Shown here one piece after another: positions 11,976-24,208 of a stretch of DNA of 64,000 bases (its first letter is position 1; every line of letters begins with the position of its first letter). The notes below the pieces were generated by a model. The model did not search any database, had not been told where the DNA came from, and saw only the letters and a list, made by a program, of their open reading frames with translations. A program made the position numbers and the translations under genes. The stretch is from Baylisascaris procyonis (Eukaryota; Nematoda; Chromadorea; Rhabditida; Ascarididae): positions 151,280 through 215,279 of the forward strand of contig JAZARR010000181.1 in NCBI GenBank assembly GCA_037389465.1, written 5' to 3'.

Positions 11976-12983
11976 CTTTGCAGTGAGCAACACCACCTTA
12001 TTGGCAAGATGAAAGCATAAAATAGTACGACAAAGTGAACAAATGAACAAAAATATAGACGTCCACTGGCCATACTACTTCGGTTACCATTAAACTCTCT
12101 GTATTGAGAACTATTCGAACTAAATTGAATACGACCTACACGGTCCAACAAGCGCTCAACAAAGGCAGTCGAATAAACTCTCGCTGGCACACAAACAATT
12201 CGTCACTTCAAGCAGCAAACTGGGTCAACGCATTCTACTTTAGACTGCCTTCAGATGTTTCGGCACAACTTTGAACAGCAAACACACAAAAAAGTAATTT
12301 AGTTGTAATTAGGATCACTGTAAATTTGCAAACGAAGTCAAGCATTACCAATAACAAAGCTATTGATATAAACTCTCGGCAGCAGCAAAATCAATAATAA
12401 CGTTGTCCGATACAAACCTTCTCAAGCTGTCGGCCAACGAGAGTTTCGTTGGACCATTATATACGAACATGAATCACTAATACCGACCGGTTAGCTATGC
12501 ACAGAGAAGAGGCACATATTCACAATCAACAGATGAGAGTCCCATCGTTGAATAAATATCTCACTGGACGATCCAAAAATGTTTCATTTTTCCCTTTGCA
12601 GTTTCGATTATAGAAAAGCGGCAAATAACAAACAGATAGTATTTATAAGAAAACGTCTTAGTAATGTAAGGTGATCTTCCGCACCGCAGTTTTAAACATG
12701 ACCAGAACGGTTTCCTCTTTCTTAGCACCTCCTTCAATCAACAACTTGACAAATGCCGTCTCTATCTGTCATAGTTCAAAGTTGATTATTGCAACTCAAT
12801 ATGAGCAACTAACATGCGCTCAATCTATTCATAGACAAACATAAGGAAACCTCATTTGAGAGGAAAGTGGGAGGGAAGAGAAGAAAGAAAGAGTTGGCGC
12901 CCAGCTGCGATTTCTGAATATTTATTTAAACGAAAAACAAACCGCAAACGGGACGTCCATCTATATATCGTCGAATTTTTCAC

Positions 12984-13047
12984 ATGACTGGATGAGCATC
13001 GCTGAGTGACCATCGCCTCCAATTGTTTCAACTCCAATATTTTCTTC
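12984..13047 (-). CDS. internal exon, acidic, unknown protein
   Basis: Excellent acceptor GCATTTTTTTAG; donor GTGAAAA. Phase 0 start, 21 codons reading EENIGVETIGGDGHSAMLIQ, leaving 1 nt. It joins in phase with exon 13586-13707. A competing frame (ILELKQLEAMVTQRCSSSHV) is also open and leucine-rich. The first is chosen because it starts exactly at the acceptor in the phase left by the previous exon. Confidence 0.5.
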
Positions 13048-13585
13048 CTAAAAAAATGCAAAAAACCAATGTCAATATCCCTATAAGTGCTTCATTCTAT
13101 GCATTCGAGTGTGCTATTTGTTTCAAATATTTGCAAATATTTCTTTGCACGTCAAAAAGCACAAAGTTTGGCACTAACATTGCAATTCACCAACACAACT
13201 TTGAATGACATTATGTAAAACAAACACTTCTTTCGCCTAATGCCTTTTGTTCAACCATTCTCACTTTCACTATTCCATTCAAATTTACCACCTTTGCTGA
13301 ACGGTCTATGAAACATCACTTAGCAACCATTGACAACAATATGCCCTCCCCCTCCCCCACGTCCCTCCCTACAGCTCTTTATCTCCCCCTCTCTCTCTGA
13401 AGTCACAATGACAGCACGTAACATCCTCATCATATCCCCTTTAGACTATTAGTGGTTGTGCTTGCCACCCTGCTTACTACCGATGATCGTTTGGTTGTTT
13501 GCTGATTGAGCAACGCGCGCTGCCCATCTCATGAACCAAAGAAACCTCTAGAAGTACCAAAAAACAAACTGTTTTAAATGCTTAC

Positions 13586-13707
13586 GGTAAGGCGAATAAG
13601 CGTTCGTGGCAGATCAACACCGCCTTGCAAGCACGTCTCGATGCTAGTGACATTGGCATCAGACAAATTCTGTAGCACACTATGCGACGAAGTTGATTAC
13701 TTGCTGG
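13586..13707 (-). CDS. probable exon with a frame break
   Basis: Acceptor GGTGTTTCAG, donor GTAAGCAT. The strongest reading is SHSVLQNLSDANVTSIETCL, QGGVDLPRTLIRLT in the frame ending in phase 0. From the acceptor, the frame demanded by the previous exon reads QQVIN and then hits a stop, so one extra base near 13680 must be removed to join them. The phrase CLQGG preceded by a helical IxFSHSVL pattern resembles the middle of dynactin p150 (FLQGG) only loosely. A third frame (PASNQLRRIVCYRICLMPMS) is open too. Confidence 0.4.
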
Positions 13708-14486
13708 CTGAAACACCATACATGATTCAAAGAAACAAGAAATGTAACAGTACATCCAATAGCTATATACAACAACAAGCTGTGCCACAGCGTTGATACT
13801 TTCAGATATCGAAATCAATCGAGTAGATACTATTACAAATATATCTCCCGATATTGGTTGGAATTCATACAATGTTCCGTCCCTATCATTGATCCTACGT
13901 AGGGTGATACCTTTTCTCATAGTTAAGCTAAATCCTCACCCCAAACGATTCTTAAAGAAGCGTTTACTATCCCTAAAAATCATTGAAACATTGGCGAAAT
14001 CTTAGCCTTCTTTTCAGTAAAGACGAACACAGAACGCAGCAACATCATCACTCCCCTTTAATCGCATTCATCGATATTCACAACAATCTCACAATCCATA
14101 AGAAATGTAAAACAGCCTCAAAATTAGCAAATGTCAAACCCTCTAATACACTATAAATGTCATCTAATAAATGTCAAACCCTCTAAAAATTCAAGCACTC
14201 CTCTGAAAAACAGAATCCAGAATAACATCTACTTAACATAATATATAAACCAGCAGATAAAGTGTTTAAAAGACAATGAAATCATCACCCACTCGCTCAT
14301 CAAAGTGATGGACGAATGAGGATAAAAGCAAACAAATTTACCAGAAAAGGCTAAGCAAATGCAAATAAAACCAAAAAATCGAACGTAACTGAGAGCTCCT
14401 TCAGCTGCAAAACGATTAATCCCTCTTCCCTGTTCACCAAGAACAGCGAAAATATATTTCAAACATTTCAAAACAATCCATAAAAC

Positions 14487-14607
14487 CTTAATGCTGCAAG
14501 CTTGCCTGCGATAGTTCCCTTCTCGCGTAATGTCTCTGTTATAGCACGTCAGCGATACGGTAGTTCTCAATGATATCGTTGAGTGCTATCTTACTGGACG
14601 CGGCTTT
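14487..14607 (-). CDS. probable exon with a 1-bp deletion, helical protein
   Basis: Two adjacent frames read KAASSKIALNDIIENYRIAD then VL, and ITETLREKGTIAGKLAAL. They fuse into 40 uninterrupted codons if one base is added in GTGCTATAACAG near 14543. The corrected exon starts in phase 0 (matching 15183-15343) and leaves 2 nt (matching 13586-13707). Donor GTTTTATGG; acceptor GGGCAAG is weak. The helical, charged sequence suits an alpha-helical scaffold. Family unknown. Confidence 0.5.
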
Positions 14608-15182
14608 CTTGCCCAAAATTTTGCGGTTTTATGCCACGCGTTAGGCTTGTATCAGCTTTGGCACTTTCCAATACCACTTACTAACACCATAACACTACAC
14701 AGTAGCGAAACGAACGGAAGAAACTCTATTTATTTACTTATCGAAAAGCATTAATGACAGTAAACTAGCCATCAAAACAAACGTTCACACCATTGCTACG
14801 TATAGCAAACATAAAGAAAACTTCACCTTTTGTGCTCCTAATGTCTCTAATAGCGAATCGTCACATCATCACCACGACGAAGATATGCAAATTATAACAC
14901 ACAAAATGCAATGCTCTACACGAGCAAAGAAATTCTACCGAATGCACATTTGGCAGACTACTTTGCAGAAAACGGATTACACAGTAAGTGGCTTGTCCTC
15001 CAGTTAGCTTAGCTGATTAATAATGCAGGAAATGGCCTATCCCCGCCTCTCATATGCATTTCGAGAAAAAAGAATACTTTTACTATGAGACGGTTGACAA
15101 TTTTTGGTAATAAATTAAGAAAGAGTAAGTTATTTCCATATGGAAGAGTATAAAAATATCACAGCAATTCAAAAGCTGATAC

Positions 15183-15343
15183 CTTTATCCATTCCACTTC
15201 GAGATCGCTGATCGCCTTGTTCTCTGCTTGTTCCAACTGATTAGCCAAATCAGCTTCGTTTTTCTCGTTCTCTTTCCTGCTCGGCGAATCGGTTTCGCAT
15301 AGTCATGAGCCCTTTCTTTGACAAGAAAACAACTCATGCAACT
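15183..15343 (-). CDS. coiled-coil exon with one in-frame TGA
   Basis: Acceptor TATGTTTCAG, donor GTATCAGC. In the frame set by exon 16206-16353 it reads LHELFSCQRKGS, then a TGA near 15303-15305, then LCETDSPSRKENEKNEADLA, NQLEQAENKAISDLEVEWIK. The second half is rich in Glu, Lys, Asn and Leu with heptad-like spacing and is clearly protein-like. It ends in phase 0. The isolated TGA needs explanation (error, decay, or an unseen splice). Confidence 0.55.
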
Positions 15344-16205
15344 CTGAAACATAGTTATGTCTAAAAATTCTGGCAAAAATATTGCAAAATTGAATCAGTT
15401 ATTGACATTACTGCTTCATTTATTGCCCTCTACAAGCATTTAAACTCAGTGGCTACTAGTGGACAGAAAGATTCAAAAGTAACTAAACAAACTAGCAGAT
15501 AGACTGGTATAACACAAAAAATTAGTGGTACTCCTGCAGACTGAGGCTAGCTAGGGACACCTCAAATCTGGAAGCTCTAGGGCCTCAGCATAATACTGCC
15601 TCTATTTCCATGAAAGCAGAATCTAAACAAGAAGGCAAAGGAGAGATCATTTCCACCATAAGTGCCCCTATCAAGAGGCAACAAGCGATTATAAAACATC
15701 TTAGTTTCAACACCTTCAATCTCGCATTATTGATCGTAAGGGTTTTCATTCGATCGTTTATAACTCACAAATTTGCTGTTTCCAGTTAAATGCACTCCCA
15801 ACCCCGATTGCGCAACACTGCGTTTAATTCAGGCCGATTATAAATGCACCACTCTCACTAGACGGAGCAAGCTGAAAATATTTTCACCTCTTTACAGCCA
15901 ATGATGGAAGGGATTACCGTCTCTCAGTGATGTAAACAGTAAAAGAAGAAGTGAAAGCATACTATTTAACAACTCACTACATATTACAAGTCTTGTGTCA
16001 TTACCGATATCGGTTCGCCAATTCGACCAATAATCAAATATAATTAATATAAACACTAAAGGCTGCTGGCCAGATATAACCCAAATAATTCTTTGCATAA
16101 CTTCGGAGAATGGACTAACGTTCCCTCCCAGGTATTTTTTTCTTTGCTTGGTTACTCAAGGAATGAAACAAAACGAGATGGCAGAAGGTATCGAAACATT
16201 GTTAC

Positions 16206-16353
16206 TTCTGTTTAGGCGCTGTTGCAATTCCACCAACTCCATTCTTATGCACTTCGCTTTGACGATTTTAATATCGACTCGACGTTTACGTCCTTCAGCT
16301 ACCGCAGCCCTGAGCTTTATGCTCCACTGCTGACGCTCATAATCAAAATTTTC
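16206..16353 (-). CDS. internal exon, basic helical protein
   Basis: Acceptor AACGCTGTAG, donor GTAACA. Phase 0 start, 49 codons: ENFDYERQQWSIKLRAAVAE, GRKRRVDIKIVKAKCIRMEL, VELQQRLNR, leaving 1 nt that matches exon 15183-15343. Lys/Arg/Glu-rich with long helical runs. The phrase KCIRMEL resembles KAIEMEL of dynactin p150, which lies in the same relative order to the other weak matches; I treat this as a hint only. Confidence 0.6.
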
Positions 16354-16959
16354 CTACAGCGTTTTGGTCATTTCTCTGAAATTATTCCCATTATAATCGG
16401 TCTAAACGCAACAGTTAAGCTCTATAGGCATGTAACTAAATAGGCGAAAACACTGCATCCAGCTAATTTCATTCGTGAGCCGTGTGTTAGGCAAAAAATT
16501 TGGAAATAAAGAGAAAACTATAGGCGACTTGCAGTAAACAATTCTCTATTTTTAATCGATTTTGTGACTACATCCATACAAGCAATTAAGAAGAAACTCT
16601 CGGGCACTCTAAAGTTACTGGAAAATCTACCTACGCAAAGTTCTCAATAACTGACGCTTCCATGGCTTGAACCGGCGAGCACGAGGGAAAAGAGTTATCC
16701 ATCGTAAATTACAGCCGCCCTAAGTGGGGAAAACGAAATCGCCGTTCTAAGACTTGGATGTCGGAGAGTTTCGTTAGCGATCCATGTTCATATATAATGG
16801 TCCATCACTCGATTATGGACCTAAGATACTAAAAACTGCCACCAACCACTCGCTGGATCGTCTTTGACGACCGGAACGACCCCACAGCCGTCTCACGACA
16901 TTCGACTAAAAGAAGATCGCCAACTCCCCTTTGTTGATATCAACCTGCCACCGAAAATT

Positions 16960-18230
16960 CACCAAGGGCTCACATGTGTGTGCCACGAAATAATAAAAAT
17001 TGATGAGCACTAATCGGCTCAACTCAATTATCATAGCCAAGAAGCGCGCGCTATGTGCTCCGACAAACAAAAATATTTCAGCATTTCTCATAAAGTTGCC
17101 GATCCCTTCGAACACTGTACCTAATGAATGATATAAATCCAAACTTCTAACACCAAAAATTTTTGAAAAGCGATCGCAATAGTTTCAAAGATTTTCCTGT
17201 CGTTACGCCCGACAAATCTCACGACGGTTACATCAACCACAGTCACTAACGTTTTAGAGGACATCAGAAAAAAAAAAGAAATGAAAAATCAACCGGCGTC
17301 ACTCGCCCTACCATAAAATTTCTGTCCATTTTTTCCTCTTATCTCTGAATCTTCTGATTCAATTCGTTTATCACGAAAGTTAATAACGACCAATACCTAA
17401 AAAGCATTGAATAGACATCATCTTCACTGTGCAACAACTACGTATCTCAATGATGCAATTTCAAGCACAATCGACCGCTATGTTTCTCTTTCCCATTTCA
17501 ATGCAACTAAAAGTACCAAAAAAATACCTGGTATGAATACTTTCCCAAAAGTACTTTCTTTCCCAAAAGTAAAGCACCAAAAGTACCAAAAATACCTCTC
17601 TCTCTGCGGTGAGTCCTTCACCGTACTTATTCCGTTTTCGCTTCTACAGTTATCATAAGTGGTGAGCATCGAATCTCCGCAAGTCCAGAGTTGCTCAAAT
17701 CCAGCAAGACTGTAAGTAAAAATTGCCCGTTTTTTGCAGGGATACATAGCATAGGGAAACACTTTTTGAAAGTGTATCGGTTACACGCATTACGAATTAG
17801 ATTGTTAGAAGTATCAGTTAGACGTCCAATGCACTGGTGAATTCCCTCTCTCTACAGGCCAAGCCTGCGAAGCTGACTGTTAGAATGTTACAAAAAACAT
17901 GTTAGCTTTCATTAAAAAAGTTTACTTCAGGAACGCGCAGAATACATAACATCTGCCACATTGGTTATCACTTATAGCGTTTCCAAAAGTCGTTGATACG
18001 TCCTGCTGTTGGAAGGACCGTTCCAATAAATTTTTCTTCCTTGAACGATCCTATAATACGGGGTCCGCCTTGCGCCACCGTTAATTTGCATCTGCAAATC
18101 TGCATATTATTTTTATCTTTCTTGTGCTTGCTAGGGAAGGCTCCTATGTGACATTTTGTCAATAAAAACTTATATTACGACAGCGGAAAATGTGGTAAAA
18201 TTCATCTGTTTATACTTTTTTCCTTATTAT
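16960..18230. repeat. duplicated block R2, copy A
   Basis: Direct duplicate of 28125-29275, with a third fragment at 50322-50512 (similar to 17730-17930). Landmarks are GGCTCAACTCAATTAT, AAAAGTACCAAAAATACCTC and GCACTGGTGAATTC. It includes the conserved terminal exon of gene P at its right end. The remainder is probably 3' flank of that gene. Short CAAAAGTACC-type direct repeats occur inside. Confidence 0.75.
17968..18091 (-). CDS. gene P copy A, terminal exon
   Basis: Acceptor AGATTTGCAG. One nt completes an Arg codon, then 40 codons and a TGA: CKLTVAQGGPRIIGSFKEEK, FIGTVLPTAGRINDFWKRYK. Phase fits exon 20434-20560 exactly. The duplicate at 29017-29140 differs by one silent Lys change and by Thr/Met, Asp/Glu, Lys/Glu and Tyr/Phe; most of these are conservative and the stop is kept. 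That argues for a real reading frame. Protein family not recognised. A second frame is open for 39 codons with its own stop and fits slightly less well. Confidence 0.6.
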
Positions 18231-18339
18231 AAACTTTTTCCTTATAATCTGTTAATCTACAGCAATCATATAAACTCATTATTTCCTTTTAAAACCCCGT
18301 TAGCTATGTTTAGTTACCGGTCCATACAACTTTTAGAAT

Positions 18340-20215
18340 AATCAAGAGATAAAGAAACCTTAGAAACACTCTTTAGTTAATCTTTCAGTTAGAAAAAAAG
18401 AAAGAGGGTCACCTCCATTCCGTCGCCCCAACGAGACTTTCGTTGGTCATCACACCGACTTCGTCCCCGATCGCTTCTTCTGTCCTCCACAGGTGGTCGC
18501 TCGTCCACGGCTTTTCGCGTTTTGGATGGCCATGGAGCACCACACGCGAACCAGTTATTTATATTCCTTAAATATAAATAATAAATCCGTATAAAAGCAA
18601 ACGAGAAACGACTATGCAGCATATAAATAAATGCTTCCATGCATTACCGAAACCAGTTAGCTAAATATGTGTTTCTAAAAACACTCAAAAAATGACACTC
18701 AAAAGTGATGCCTGCTTTAATCAAACACCAATACTTTCAAAAAAGTTGATCTCATATTCAGTTCAAAAACTCATACATTCTGACGCAATAAAACTCTCCT
18801 ATTATTATGCTAGCAGAGTGATTCATTAAAAAATTACAAAAGAAATTTGACTATCACCAAAATGAAAGCAGAAGACATCGATGTTTACTCCATACTATAA
18901 ACTCAACTGATAAATGCCACTTCATTGAAGATCAAATCTATCAAAATACGATCGAAACAAAACATTTCCTCCAATTGACCAGAACAATGGAAAATATGAA
19001 CAACCCCCCACGTATCAACGAATATTGCAGCTCAATGATCTATGAGATCAATCGAAAAATAAGTGTGCGTCTAAATAAAGAGACAATTAAAACATAAAAT
19101 AATAAAGTCTAAAACTGCAATGGCGAATAGGTCGTGAAGTCGGACTCCGAGCTGACGCCGAAGACATCGGGATTCTAATAAATGCCGATGTTTCCATCAC
19201 CGCCATCATGTTCCTTCTCTTCTAGAATGCAAACCACCTGCAGTGATCTGTCTTTCAACAATTAATGCCTTTTTATGTATCGCTTGGAGTGAATACCATC
19301 GCCCTGCTGCCCTGTGTCAATGAGCGCATATTAGAACTTCGCTGCGTTCTCTCTTCATCTTTCTCGTGCGCGTGCGCCGGCTCCATATGAACCTGTGTAG
19401 GCACGTTCAAAAAGCGATATAAAAAAGACTGATAGCTTCATATGGGGGGGGCGCACGCGCACGACAGAGATGGAGAGAGACCGCAACGAAGCTCTAGTAT
19501 ACGCTCACTGATACATAGGACAGCAGAGCGATGGTATTCACTCTAGGCGATACATAAAAAAGCATTAATTGAAAGACAGATCATTACCCATTCCAATATT
19601 AACGAAAGAAAGGCTCTTATTTTATGATATCTCTTAGATATCTGCATTCAACGCTCCTCTAGGTGACAGATGGCTGGCACCAACGATGCTCAAATCCTTG
19701 GTTTTAATGTCCTGAGAATCATAAAATAAACTCAAGAAGTATTCTTTAACATGCACCATAAGTAACCATATCATTCCTAACTACAAAAGCTATAACAGCA
19801 ATCAAGCGTTTGCCGCCTTACTCCTTTTCCCTTCCTCTAAGCTACGTCCTGATTCCGTGACAAATGTTTATCAAATATTTCAGAAATAAGAGTAAGCGGG
19901 GAGCACCTTGAAACTCTAAACGAGATGGTATATCAAGAAAGGGCAAATTCCATCCCCTCGTTTTCCCTTTCCCATTCCAATCAGCAAAAAATGAATTAAC
20001 GAAAAGGAAAAGAGAGGAGGGTAGGGGGTGGGGGCGAATTTCCCCTCTCATGATTACTTTTGACAGTATATCCATGCTTCTTAATGCTCAGTAACCTAAA
20101 AGAATACATAAACACTACAGCAAATCTACTTGTTATTATGTCACCTCACACCCCTCTGCCATTAAAATTTCCATTACAATTCTAGCACCGGAAGAAAACT
20201 TTATGACAGCTGCAG
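18340..20215. other. unique insert between R2 and R3; no gene
   Basis: Absent from the second copy of the duplicated unit. Contains a hairpin CCAACGAGACTTTCGTTGG at 18428-18446 (also seen with one change at 12436-12454) and the fold-back element at 19333-19495. The segment 18389-18640 is open on the minus strand but lacks splice sites and homologues within the window. Confidence 0.5.
19333..19495. mobile_element. fold-back (MITE-like) element, copy 1
   Basis: The two arms are near-complementary over about 45-60 nt: AGAACTTCGCTGCGTTCTC at the left, its complement ending AACGAAGCTCT at the right, both running into GTGCGCGTGCGCC. The loop holds GTAGGCACGTTC. The second copy, at 39159-39317, is in inverted orientation. 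GC-rich arms in an AT-rich genome make it stand out. No coding capacity. Could be a MITE or a structured RNA source. Confidence 0.75.
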
Positions 20216-20433
20216 ACTTAGTCTACATGCATGTACACAAGGAGCTATTATGGACCACAACCACTCTTATGGGGTCTACGCCTAGCTTCCCTAGGCAAAT
20301 GTGAAATCCCATTGAGGTATGTGATTAACACTGCAAATACCGTAATGAAACCAACCAATAAAAATAAGCCAATAACTACCGAGCAAGAATATAGCTCCTT
20401 TCTTATAGCAGATGATAGTAGTTAAACACTCAC

Positions 20434-20560
20434 CGGTCCAACCACTCGCAGCTGGTAACCTCGGGCGGGCTGTGCGTTTGCTGCGGCTGGCGCCATCGGA
20501 TCTCCAGCTGCCTGTCACTAGTCCTCGGCCATCTTCGGAGAAGGCGGTAGTTGACGCACT
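20434..20560 (-). CDS. gene P copy A, penultimate exon
   Basis: Acceptor CTGTTTCAG, donor GTGAGTG. Frame with 2-nt start, 41 codons, 2 nt left: CVNYRLLRRWPRTSDRQLEI, RWRQPQQTHSPPEVTSCEWL. The only difference from the copy at 30749-30875 is CTC/CTG, silent in this frame but Ser/Cys in the competing frame (SASTTAFSEDGRGLVTGSWR), so this frame is preferred. It splices in phase to the terminal exon at 17968-18091. Arg/Trp/Gln-rich; no family recognised. The upstream exon and start codon are not identified. Confidence 0.6.
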
Positions 20561-21389
20561 CTGAAACAGGCAAGATGTATATCCATAGCATTAAGTAACA
20601 CTTGCACCAATCCAGTCTAACATATTCACCAAAATAAAACATCACTGAATTACTGCCACCTTACATAAATTCTTGTAAGAAACAGATTCAAAAGGGTGCA
20701 TCGCATTATGCCTGCGCTACCCACGGTATTTCAAAACTAAAAGGGATTCAGGCACAAATTTAAGTTGCACGCCCGACGAACGTCTTCATAGCTAAGTACC
20801 GACGGATCGCAAAATCAACTAAATAAGCAAACGATTCCACAATAGCCGTTTCAAACTAACAAACTCGCTTTGAGATTGCTGTTTATCACTCACTTCCTCT
20901 TCCCCAATGGATGGAAAAATTGAGGGATGTGGAGAAGGATAAGCACCGGGACCACAACAGCTTGGGAGGCCGGCATTTTCATTCACGCATATACGACACA
21001 TTTGGGCTCAAACAATCGGCCGTATCTACAAATTGGCAGACAAATCTGCTTTAAAAAGCACCCATACCTTAAGAATGACACCCCATATGAAATAAAAACA
21101 GCCTAGGATTCCCACTAGGACTTCTTGTTCCCTCATACGTACACCAATATTTTAAAAACGTCTGTTGAAAACACAGACTAAAAGTCTGAGTAGCTATAAG
21201 TGTGGGCCACATACTTGCAACACATCTGCACACCGAACGGCACAGCAAATGCATAGCAAAGGCAAAAGGCCGCTCGACACAAGACACTATAGTCACATCT
21301 TTACCACCGACTCGCACGACTCAACAGCTCGCCGCCTCATCGCAAACCTTCAACACGAACAACACTGAGCTCTGCACCAGAAGGCAACG

Positions 21390-21503
21390 CTTATATATGC
21401 GTGCCATTCATTATTTTGGCTCCAATATGACGTTTTACATAGTAGTCAAGATTACACTAATATACGATGCGATCATTTTCACGTGGGCAAGCGTTCGCGC
21501 TCA
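21390..21503 (-). promoter_or_regulatory. gene P promoter, copy A
   Basis: Minus-strand TATATAAG at 21390-21397 is followed by a conserved stretch ending GAGCTCAGTGTTGTTCG. About 100 bp upstream is a conserved block TGAGCGCGAACGCTTG (21488-21503), and between them a conserved GTAAAACGTCATATTGGAGC. All three parts recur at 31694-31806 and 57697-57890. The conserved arrangement supports a real core promoter, with transcription starting about 30 bp left of the TATA box. Confidence 0.65.
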
Positions 21504-21599
21504 CTCAAAGAGGGCCCTTCCATTCGATCTAACATTTTACTTTATCATCAGTAAAAATGAAACAACAGAACGATGAGAAAATAACTTTTGTAAGTGATA

Positions 21600-23150
21600 A
21601 AAACAAACATTCCCAACTGTGAATTGAATCAATGGTGCGAAAACACCAAACAAAACATCGGACGAGTGGCTATAGCAATTGACTTCGCATTCGGATATAC
21701 TTCCTCTCATGGCAGTAATACTGCTGCTACTTTAAACAATCTCTGTCCTTCAAAGATTCTGTGTTCTTCACTAAACCATTACTATAATTCGAGCACTATA
21801 GCTCATCAAGACTCTACTCGATGAAGTAGAGTGTGCTTCATCTAGGAGAATGTGTTCTTAAAATTCCCAAAAACAATGCAAGAAAAATATTGTAAACTTA
21901 CCGCAGTGCATCCTAAAGACCACAGAAGTTCGATATGGAAGCCCCGAACGCGCCACCATGGAGGAAGTCCACCAGCCATCACGCGCATATTCCTGCATCT
22001 CCTCTTGTATACTCTGAATTTCATACGAATCAATCAAAGCAATTAAAAACGATCTTGCAAAGCAGTTTCTCCTTCATCGCATTACAACCACTAATCAACC
22101 CCAAATCAATCCCCTCACCTTTCCCATAGTGGAAGAAATAATAGTGATACAATTTTGTTGATCAAATAAGATTTAAATGCAATTCCTTCTTGCAAAAGAA
22201 GGTTGCCGAATTAACTTTCATGCATCATTAGAATATAACTTCGCACAAAAAATAAAATCAGTAAACCAGTCATAACAGATATCATTCTTTTAACATAAAA
22301 AAGCAGCTCATGGAAAATCGGTCTTCAAAACTATAAGCATAAAGAAATCCGAGAAAACCACAACCGCATCCGCAAGAAGAAAATAAGAGTCGATATGAGG
22401 AGGGGGAGGAACTTCGAATGCTAAAATGTAACCCTCATTTGAAAATATAACAATCAATAAGTACTGTTAAACATAACAATAGGGAGGGATTATTGGTAAA
22501 ATGAATTGATGAATGAATGAGGGGATACTTCAAAATGTTATTTATAGCACAGTCCATTTTTGACTGTCAAAGAAACCGATTGAAAGAAAACGTCAAATCT
22601 TAGAAAACATAAATAAACCATCAAACAGATAATCAAAAATGAGAGCTTCCTATAATTATGGTATCGCGAAATTAACCAAAACAATAACGATATTTTTGCG
22701 GGTTTATTACTAAGAGCAGTCGAATTGCAATGGTTGTCTGAATGGTTATTAAGAGTTAATGATTATCTGCTTTATAGTTTATTTATGTTTTACACCACTT
22801 GACGCTTTCTTTCGATCGGTTTCTTCGACAATTCTAAGAAGGACTATGATATAAAAAACATTTTAAAATGCCTTCCCACTCATTCATCAAATCACCACAC
22901 AAATAATCCCTACTATTATGTTTAATAATACTTCAATTCAACAGCACTAAATTGATTACTGAAGATGAAATTGTAAGATAATAATATAGAATCTATGAAA
23001 GGGATCGCAATCTACAAATTCCCTCATCAGATCACTGGACACAAGGTGAGGGATTGGAAGTTTAACTAATGCAATCGGAAGGAAAGTGAGATACTGAACG
23101 GAATAAAAGTGAAGAACATATTACTTTCTTTTGTAATATTTTGATGTCAT
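21600..23150. other. no gene recognised
   Basis: AT-rich, no supported exon on either strand. Open frames at 21842-22129 lack acceptor/donor context and are in a region unlike any neighbour. Confidence 0.45.
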
Positions 23151-23154
23151 CATA

Positions 23155-24095
23155 AAATATTACTAATATATACATTACTTTCTATTAGTATCGTTATTTT
23201 GTAAGTAAATATTTTACAAATAACATAAACGAACAACGTTGTAAGCAGAAAGTAAAAAAACAGAAGAAGTGACTGATGATGTCATAAAAATGTATGATAT
23301 TTCAATGGGCAATGAAACAAACAATAAAACCAGCAAAATTCTTAAAAAAGAGATAAAAGTGAACAAGATGCCACAAATTTTGAGAAGAAAGACCACCAAA
23401 ATGAGCCCTCTCCCATTCCTCTCTCAACCCTCTATTAAAGCTTCTTCCTCAAGCCATCGTAATCTTGAAACTGAATGTCGAAAAGGGTGCAAAAAGCCCT
23501 TCGACGTCGTCCGGGAGTGCCTTTAAAATTCATGCATCTGAACTAATCGGTCCGAATCGCATTGGAATTCAACTTTCGCTGGTTCTTAGGCAATCATCGC
23601 GGGACGCAGGGCCAACATTGCAGCGCTTCACGACAAGGTTCTACCCGATTATAGGCGTTAAGAATCACCGAACTCGCATTAAGTGAGACTCTTCGAGCGA
23701 AACATTGACTTAAAAGGATAATAGGCATGATTGTAGCGGCTACCTTGACTGTCCACCTGATTTCATGGTTGGACTTGGTCACTGACCTGAACCTCGGTGC
23801 CTTTTCAGCCTTTTTGGAGTACTCCCAGGGGAAAGCTACAGACATCAACACTGTCCCCTTATTCCATTACATTTTAGGAAACTGTCTTTTTTAAAATCTC
23901 ATGTAAATTTACATTTCAAAAGCGATAAACTCTCAAACATTTCCTTTGTTCTCTTCGTTCTTAACCGGTTCGCCATTAAAAGTAAATTTGTACGATTTGA
24001 CCTCTTATTGAACTTAATTCCACGAAGAAAAAATTACTACGGCTAAGTTCGGTAGCGATTCAGTATGGCAAGTGGTCTAGTAAAGTTTTTTGTGT
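23155..24095. mobile_element. dispersed repeat R1, copy B
   Basis: About 0.94 kb matching 11000-11960 in copy A in direct orientation, with landmarks TAAATATTTTACAAA, GTGCCTTTTCAGCCTTTTTG and TCGCCATTAAAAGTAAATTT. Copies differ by roughly 10-15 percent with several indels. No intact ORF. Confidence 0.65.
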
Positions 24096-24208
24096 AATGC
24101 CGATGTCGAACCACACTCACGTAAAAATGCACAGAACTCGGTTATTCACAAGACATACTCTACTAAAACACTGTCGAATACGTTTAAAAAAAGATTCTAT
24201 GAGCGTAC

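Larger units (their letters stand above)
20218..21560. repeat. duplicated block R3, copy A (exon plus 5' part of gene P)
   Basis: Direct duplicate of 30528-31870, beginning at GTCTACATGCATGTACACAA in both. Flanks differ by roughly 10 percent with indels, while the exon at 20434-20560 differs by a single base. The right part carries the promoter. The stretch 20870-20960 is also highly conserved and ends at a good minus-strand donor (GTGAGTGATAAAC); it may be a 5' exon. Confidence 0.8.

Noticed and set aside
20291..20518. Ser/Arg-rich frame of the gene P exon (TGSWRSDGASRSKRTARPRL)
   Set aside because: The only difference between the two copies changes Ser to Cys in this frame but is silent in the chosen one, and the next exon stops at once in this frame.
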